In this document: piece after piece, positions 17,648 through 21,806 of the stretch
How the letters are laid out: every line of letters starts with the position of its first letter
Numbering within the stretch: position 1 is the first letter of the stretch
Assembly: GCA_019649035.1 (NCBI GenBank)
Contig: BMAT01006687.1
Span: forward strand, 5,340-27,145
From: Elysia marginata
Lineage: Eukaryota > Mollusca > Gastropoda > Plakobranchidae
DNA length: 21,806 bases
Reading direction: 5' to 3'
Notes under the pieces: generated by a model
Told to the model about the DNA's origin: nothing
Database searches by the model: none
What the model saw: the letters and a program-made list of their open reading frames with translations, nothing else
Position numbers and translations under genes: made by a program

Positions 17648-18799
17648 CTGATGGAAATTAAAATTATATGAAACGTAAGTTAAAATTTACTTGTCTTTGT
17701 GTCTAAAAAAAATCTCTAATCTCAGGCTATAGAGCCTACAATAGAAAGTAACAATTTTAATTACCTAAGGTAAATGGAATCTAAACCTTCTATTTAATCC
17801 AGAAGACATAAAAAATCCAGCATGTTAGTGTATCCATAGTATGTAGGCTCAATCTTAGTTGATATTAAAAAATTTACACTCTGATTATTGGCGCTACCTA
17901 GCCCAACTAGCATTTATTCGGGCCATGTGAAAGCCAGGCTCTTTGCAATGTGAGCTATTGCTTTCAGTGTCAAGATACACTATATATACATTACTACAAA
18001 GACACAAGAGTGCACAGGTACTGCAGCGGAACAGGCATGATCTATCTATTAACAATTCACCAGTACAAAATTAAAATTTCATTTTGCTGACAAATACTTT
18101 GACAGTTGAAGTGCGTTTCATAGCCTTTTAAAGACACCTAAAGTGAATCTAAAAGGATGAATATGTGCCTCTATAATTGCCCTATTTTTTTATTCCCACA
18201 TGGACATTCCTGAGACGTCAATTTCAGTGGATTTTGACCAAGGTGCAACTTATGTCTGTCCACACAATCGCCTGTGCAATTAGTGCACAGGCCATCCCCT
18301 CGTGTCAAAAGGTTGAGATGATATTGGAGCTTATGTAAATTCATTTTCTTTATCAAGCGGCCTATAGCTTCCTGTGACGATAAAAGAGCCTGATCATTCT
18401 ATGAGGAAGGAGTAGAAGTGAAGGGAAGGGGTGCGTGCAACAATGGATTGCAAAAAAACCCCCAAAAAACTTACAAGTTCTTATCATAATATTATGTGCA
18501 ATTTTCTTTCTCTGCACATCAGTTTCTTTCACTTCCCATTGCATTGCAATAAACTTTAAGCACATAACATGAAGTACAAGGAGTTAGACAAAAGTTAAAA
18601 AAGAAGGGAAAAAAAGATTTGCTAGGGTCTCCGAAACAATCACCATTCAGAGGATTTTCATTATGGCTTAAAAAGAATCTTGCATCCTGCTTTATTCCTT
18701 TTTGTGTGAGAGTCACCAGTGCAACTAAAATTGGCAATTCAAATTACATCTTGATTCAAGTCATTCATTTTCATCTTTACAAAGATCCGGTTCAGATCT
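17648..18799. other. No exon or element confidently seen
   Basis: This is presumably 5' intron of the racemase gene. A minus-strand ORF at 18356-18171 is cysteine-rich (CTNCTGDC, then CPCGN), a pattern seen near the C-termini of some LINEs, but the match is too weak to call. An exon-like stretch near 18619-18690 has no family resemblance. Confidence 0.5.
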
Positions 18800-18880
18800 G
18801 TAGGGCTACATGGTCCAACTAATCTGGTAGGCCACCTAGTCTAATAGGTTTTTGAGGCCACATGGCTCAAATAACAGCAT
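18800..18880. repeat. Three-copy 27-bp minisatellite
   Basis: Units start at 18800 (GTAGGGCTACATGGTCCAAC), 18827 (GTAGGCCACCTAGTCTAATA) and 18854 (GAGGCCACATGGCTCAAATA). The period is exactly 27 bp for the first two units. The copies are diverged. Confidence 0.65.
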
Positions 18881-19461
18881 CCTTAAAATTAAAGGCTATT
18901 TTTTACTCTTTTTTTCCTTGCGCCTTTCCTATCTATTATTTTGACCCAGTGGGTTAGTATGTTGTTAGTGCTTTATCATAATTTGAGTTGATAATTAAGG
19001 TTTGTTAATGTTAGTTTTCTTTTTCTAACCCTCCGCTCATGTGAGACGTGAGGGAGGCACTTCCTCTCATTCCGGATCCATACTGGAAGATGAATGGACC
19101 TTTGTCACCACGGGGCGAAATGATTTGTGAAGTCTCTTCTATGATGACTTGTTAGTGTTAGTATGTCCTAACCTATCTAGATAGTAAGAGAATGAGGTGA
19201 TAGCTATTACTTGGGGAAGGAACCAAAAAAATTTTTAGAGCATTTTTCAAAGAAGTGGATCAGATGATTGTTTTTGCCTTATCGACAGCTTCCTGGTCAC
19301 CATGACCAGGTAGGCCTTACCGCCTCACAATCTCCACCAGAGCGTATGCTTATCAGAAGCATTGGTCTTCTTGACCATATAATTGCCTCACGGTATGTTG
19401 GAGCGTCCCTTGAATGTATACGTGGGAAGTATTAAAAGTACAAAAAATGTTTCAGTGTATA
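18881..19461. other. Non-coding stretch with small hairpins
   Basis: Base composition is more balanced from about 19030 to 19410 than in neighbouring DNA. It contains a perfect stem CCTGGTCA-CCA-TGACCAGG (19292-19310) and a second TGGTC-TTCTT-GACCA (19363-19377). No ORF or known RNA gene is recognised. It may belong to the same repeat that carries the hairpin units at 19462-20040. Confidence 0.5.
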
Positions 19462-20040
19462 GGTTGTCATCTGGACCTTTTTCTTCAAAAGTCTAATTCT
19501 GACACCCTAAAATATATGAAAAAAAAACAAACAAAAAAAAAACACCTGTATATAATAAAAAAAAGTAAAAAGAAAAGAAATATACAATTAAAAACTTCCT
19601 TGTAATTTTGTTGCTATTGTTATTGCAGTGATTTTTGGCTTCATCTTTAGAGATCAATGCGACTGAAACAGGAGAGAAAATATAGAAGGTATTGGTATTG
19701 CAGATTTTGTAAATATTGTATTAAGGCAAAGACAAGTAAAGGATATTGCATGAGGTTTAGATGGATGGGGTACGGGTTATAGTGTTAGAAGGATTCTCTA
19801 TCTCTATAGAGACTCGCAATAATAATAAATTTCTTTTTTTTTTAAGTTGTTTTAAAAGTAGGTTTACGGGTCTTATTTCTATTTATCTGCTCCTTAACTG
19901 ATTAAATAAACTGATTTTATAGTAGGGTAAAGTTGTCGTGCGGACCTTTTTTGCAAGGTCTAATAGTGACACCTTTGTAATTTGTTTGCCATTGTCGAGG
20001 TTGTCTTTCGGACCTTTTTTAAGGTCTATATGAGACGCCC
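19462..20040. repeat. Three copies of a GGACCTTTTTT...AAGGTC hairpin unit
   Basis: Units lie at 19462-19506, 19931-19973 and 19999-20040. Each reads roughly GGTTGTC-nnn-GGACCTTTTT, then AAGGTCTAATA and TGACACC. Units two and three contain an exact GACCTT/AAGGTC stem with a 6- or 4-nt loop. Unit one keeps a GAC-TTTT/AAAA-GTC pairing. TTGTAATTTTGTTGCTATTG follows unit one at about 19600, and a similar TTGTAATTTGTTTGCCATTG follows unit two, so the true repeat is longer than the hairpin. Confidence 0.6.
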
Positions 20041-20646
20041 TTTTTCTTTTTTTTTTTTTTGCAAAGAACACAGAAAAAATGGGACATGTTTCACTTGTCA
20101 TGTTCAAAGAGCAGTAACCCCTTTAAAAGCTTTTTCCTCATTATCTTTCTTTTATTCTTTTTAAAGCATTTTATTTTATTTAATCTTCAAGGTTTGATGG
20201 TGTGTTTAAGTAAACACATCGCCTCACAGCATTTCAAATGTTTCAAAAGAGAGAAAATAACCCAGAAATCTAGATCAATTTCCAAACTGCTGTCATAAGA
20301 TGTAAGACATACTGGTCTTTCTCTACTTCCTCTTTGTCGGTATGAGAAGTTCTCTTATGCCTTATGATCTTTTAAGTACTATCTGTACTATGGTGTCTAA
20401 GCAAAACCACAGATCATGGGTTGTAAAAAAAACCCTGTTCTACTCCTTTACAAGGTGAAAACCAAAATGTTAGGGAGTAGCTAATGATTTAATCTACATG
20501 ATAATATTTGTTTATTCATGGCGTTGTTTTGTCTAACCACAAGTTTTATAGAGACTACAAGTAACACTTGTGTAAAACAGCGCCATCTGGATATTGGTAA
20601 CTGTTTAGTCTGAAGTTGGCTTGTTTAACCACAATGATACTTGTTG
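20041..20646. other. Non-coding stretch, no gene seen
   Basis: It begins with a T run (20042-20060) after the last hairpin unit. It contains a perfect palindromic stem TGTGTTTA-AG-TAAACACA (20201-20218). Short ORFs here overlap in several frames and show no motif. Confidence 0.5.
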
Positions 20647-21212
20647 TTAACAAATATGTTGTAAAATCTTTCTGTTGAATATTTTTTCATTGTGCTTACA
20701 TTTCAAGAATAAATTCCCTATTTGAAGTCTATATTTATGAATCACTATTATTATTTTCTTTTCATTTTGGGAGAATGTTGGAAACATATTTGTCAAAATT
20801 ATTTTATTGAAATCAAAATTTCTTTCAGGAGTAAGGGTTTTTATGGTTCTTATTACATGCACCTTTGCCAGAATCCATTCATCACAGGCAGCGAATAAGT
20901 GTTTTTCATCTATTCATTCCTGTGAGGTACACAAGGGGCATTTCTGTAAAGCGTTGATAGTAATCTATAAATGTAATTTCTTTAGTTCTATTATCTATGT
21001 TGAAGCTGTTTAATATTCTAAATGCAGGCATCACATCTACAATAGTGTAGAGGTATAGCAACTTCATTTTGTTATACAAGGGACTCTCTAAGGGGGGTAA
21101 GATATCATAATTGTTTGTATCTTTTCCAATTTGCTTCGAAAATTTTAGAATTATTTTTCCTATTTCATGATGAAAGGAGGATTTTGTATAGGTAACTATG
21201 GTCTACTCTACC
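20647..21212 (-). pseudogene. LINE C-terminal fragment with CCHC knuckle
   Basis: On the minus strand an open frame runs from about 21205 to 20940 and includes DVMPAFRILNSFNIDNRTKE. After a frameshift it continues as CPLCTSQE, a TGA stop, IDEKHLFAAC, and then TIKTLTPERNFDFNKIILTN down to the stop at 20647. C-x2-C-x9-H-x4-C is the zinc-knuckle spacing found after the reverse transcriptase in many non-LTR retrotransposons. The following Trp/Arg-poor tail fits an L1/Tx1-like C-terminus, but the clade is uncertain. The fragment stops just where the next LINE tail begins. Confidence 0.55.
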
Positions 21213-21213
21213 A

Positions 21214-21806
21214 AATAATAATAATAATAATAATGAAGTTATTTTCTAGCGCCTCTTCCTACATGTAGGCTCGAAGCTCTTTACAACAGTGCATCTACCC
21301 AAACAAACAATGCTGACATAATGACAATTTTGTACAAAACATAATCCATTAACAATTCAAAACAAACAAAAGAAAAGCAAAAGGTGTATGTACAAAATTA
21401 AAGAAAAAAAAAGGATATACATTGACCATCGGTAGTCAGATACATTTCTTGACACAAACTAATTAAGGTCTTCATATAGCGTGAACAAATATGTTTTCAA
21501 TAGGGTCTTAAACTGATTTACCAACGTAGCCTCCCTGATAGAAAGGGGAAGGGCATTCCAGACTACTGGGGCACATTACACAGAGGCACTATTACCGTCT
21601 TTTCTTGATGGTTTACACGGAACTGACAACAGAGCTTTATTACATGATCTTAAGTTGCGCGTAGGCGTGTACAAGCTTACAAGACCTTTAAGATAATTAG
21701 GGGCATAGCTGTGAATGCATTTGTAGCATAAAACAGCAATCTTATACTCTATTCTAGTTCGTACAGGCAGCCAGTGTAAATGTTTAAACATGGGTGACAC
21801 ATGATC
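21214..21806 (-). mobile_element. L2/CR1-like LINE 3' end, runs off the window
   Basis: The minus strand from the window edge to 21459 encodes the C-terminus of a reverse transcriptase. It reads KHLHWLPVRTRIEYKIAVLC, then LKGLVSLYTPTRNLRSCNKA, then APVVWNALPLSIREATLVNQ and FKTLLKTYLFTLYEDLN before the stop at 21459. One internal TAA (21576-21578) interrupts an otherwise intact frame, so the copy is fairly young. LHWLPVR-x-R-I-x-Y-K and WNALPLSIR are hallmarks of this LINE group. A 3' UTR of about 240 bp ends in an (ATT)n tail at 21214-21234. Confidence 0.9.

Noticed and set aside
18060..18150. GVFKR peptide on the minus strand as a PLP-lysine exon
   Set aside because: A stop follows immediately and the rest of the F-K-x-R-G-A context is absent.
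18475..18550. Possible racemase N-terminal exon (DVQRKKIAHNIMIRT before a GTAAGT donor)
   Set aside because: The D-V-x ... I-x-R-T pattern loosely recalls the family N-terminus, but spacing is off, the conserved Thr-Pro is not reached and the lysine exon is not seen between it and 17647.
18619..18737. Exon-like minus-strand stretch (ARFFLSHNENPLNGDCFGDP)
   Set aside because: Reads like protein by eye, but has no clear acceptor or donor and no family match.
1..21806. CRISPR arrays, bacterial operons, phage or plasmid features
   Set aside because: None seen; all genes are split, and repeats are of eukaryotic transposon or minisatellite type.

Overview
This window is eukaryotic DNA, most likely from an animal and probably a mollusc, possibly a gastropod. 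The evidence is split genes with GT-AG introns, long AT-rich non-coding stretches, many decayed LINE, SINE and mariner copies, and TAGATCTA palindromes of a kind I associate with gastropod DNA. The animal assignment is well supported by gene structure; the mollusc assignment is inference. No operons, bacterial signals or CRISPR arrays were seen.

Left part (1-2.5 kb). A tRNA-headed SINE-like sequence and a 16-bp inverted repeat precede the last two coding exons of an unrecognised plus-strand gene (766-905 and 2093-2222), with a candidate polyA signal at 2505. Its last intron holds many decayed repeats carrying splice-donor-like AGGTAA motifs.

Middle part (2.5-17.7 kb). About 4.2 kb of AT-rich intergenic DNA separates this gene from a convergent minus-strand gene whose eight 3'-most coding exons run from 17647 down to 6772. 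They join in frame into 261 codons of a PLP-dependent serine racemase / serine-threonine dehydratase. The first ~65-70 residues, including the PLP lysine, are not found in the window. The introns are full of mobile DNA: a SINE with a perfect 12-bp target duplication (7272-7485), an L2/CR1-like LINE tail (7887-8700), an RTE-like LINE reverse transcriptase fragment (about 12570-13720), a complete but dead mariner (14047-15409) and a pogo-like non-autonomous element (15498-16322). The last three sit in one 4.4-kb intron. A ~400-bp unclassified repeat occurs once downstream of the gene (4845-5259) and once in an intron (17178-17572).

Right part (17.7-21.8 kb). No confident exon is seen. There is a 27-bp minisatellite, three copies of a hairpin-forming repeat, a LINE C-terminal fragment with a CCHC knuckle (20647-21212), and an L2/CR1-like LINE end running off the window (21214-21806).

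The two genes are convergent and nothing in the sequence ties their functions together. I found no clearly new multi-gene system. The most interesting items are the altered metal-site residues of the racemase, the donor-like repeat array, the unclassified repeat pair and the hairpin repeat family.
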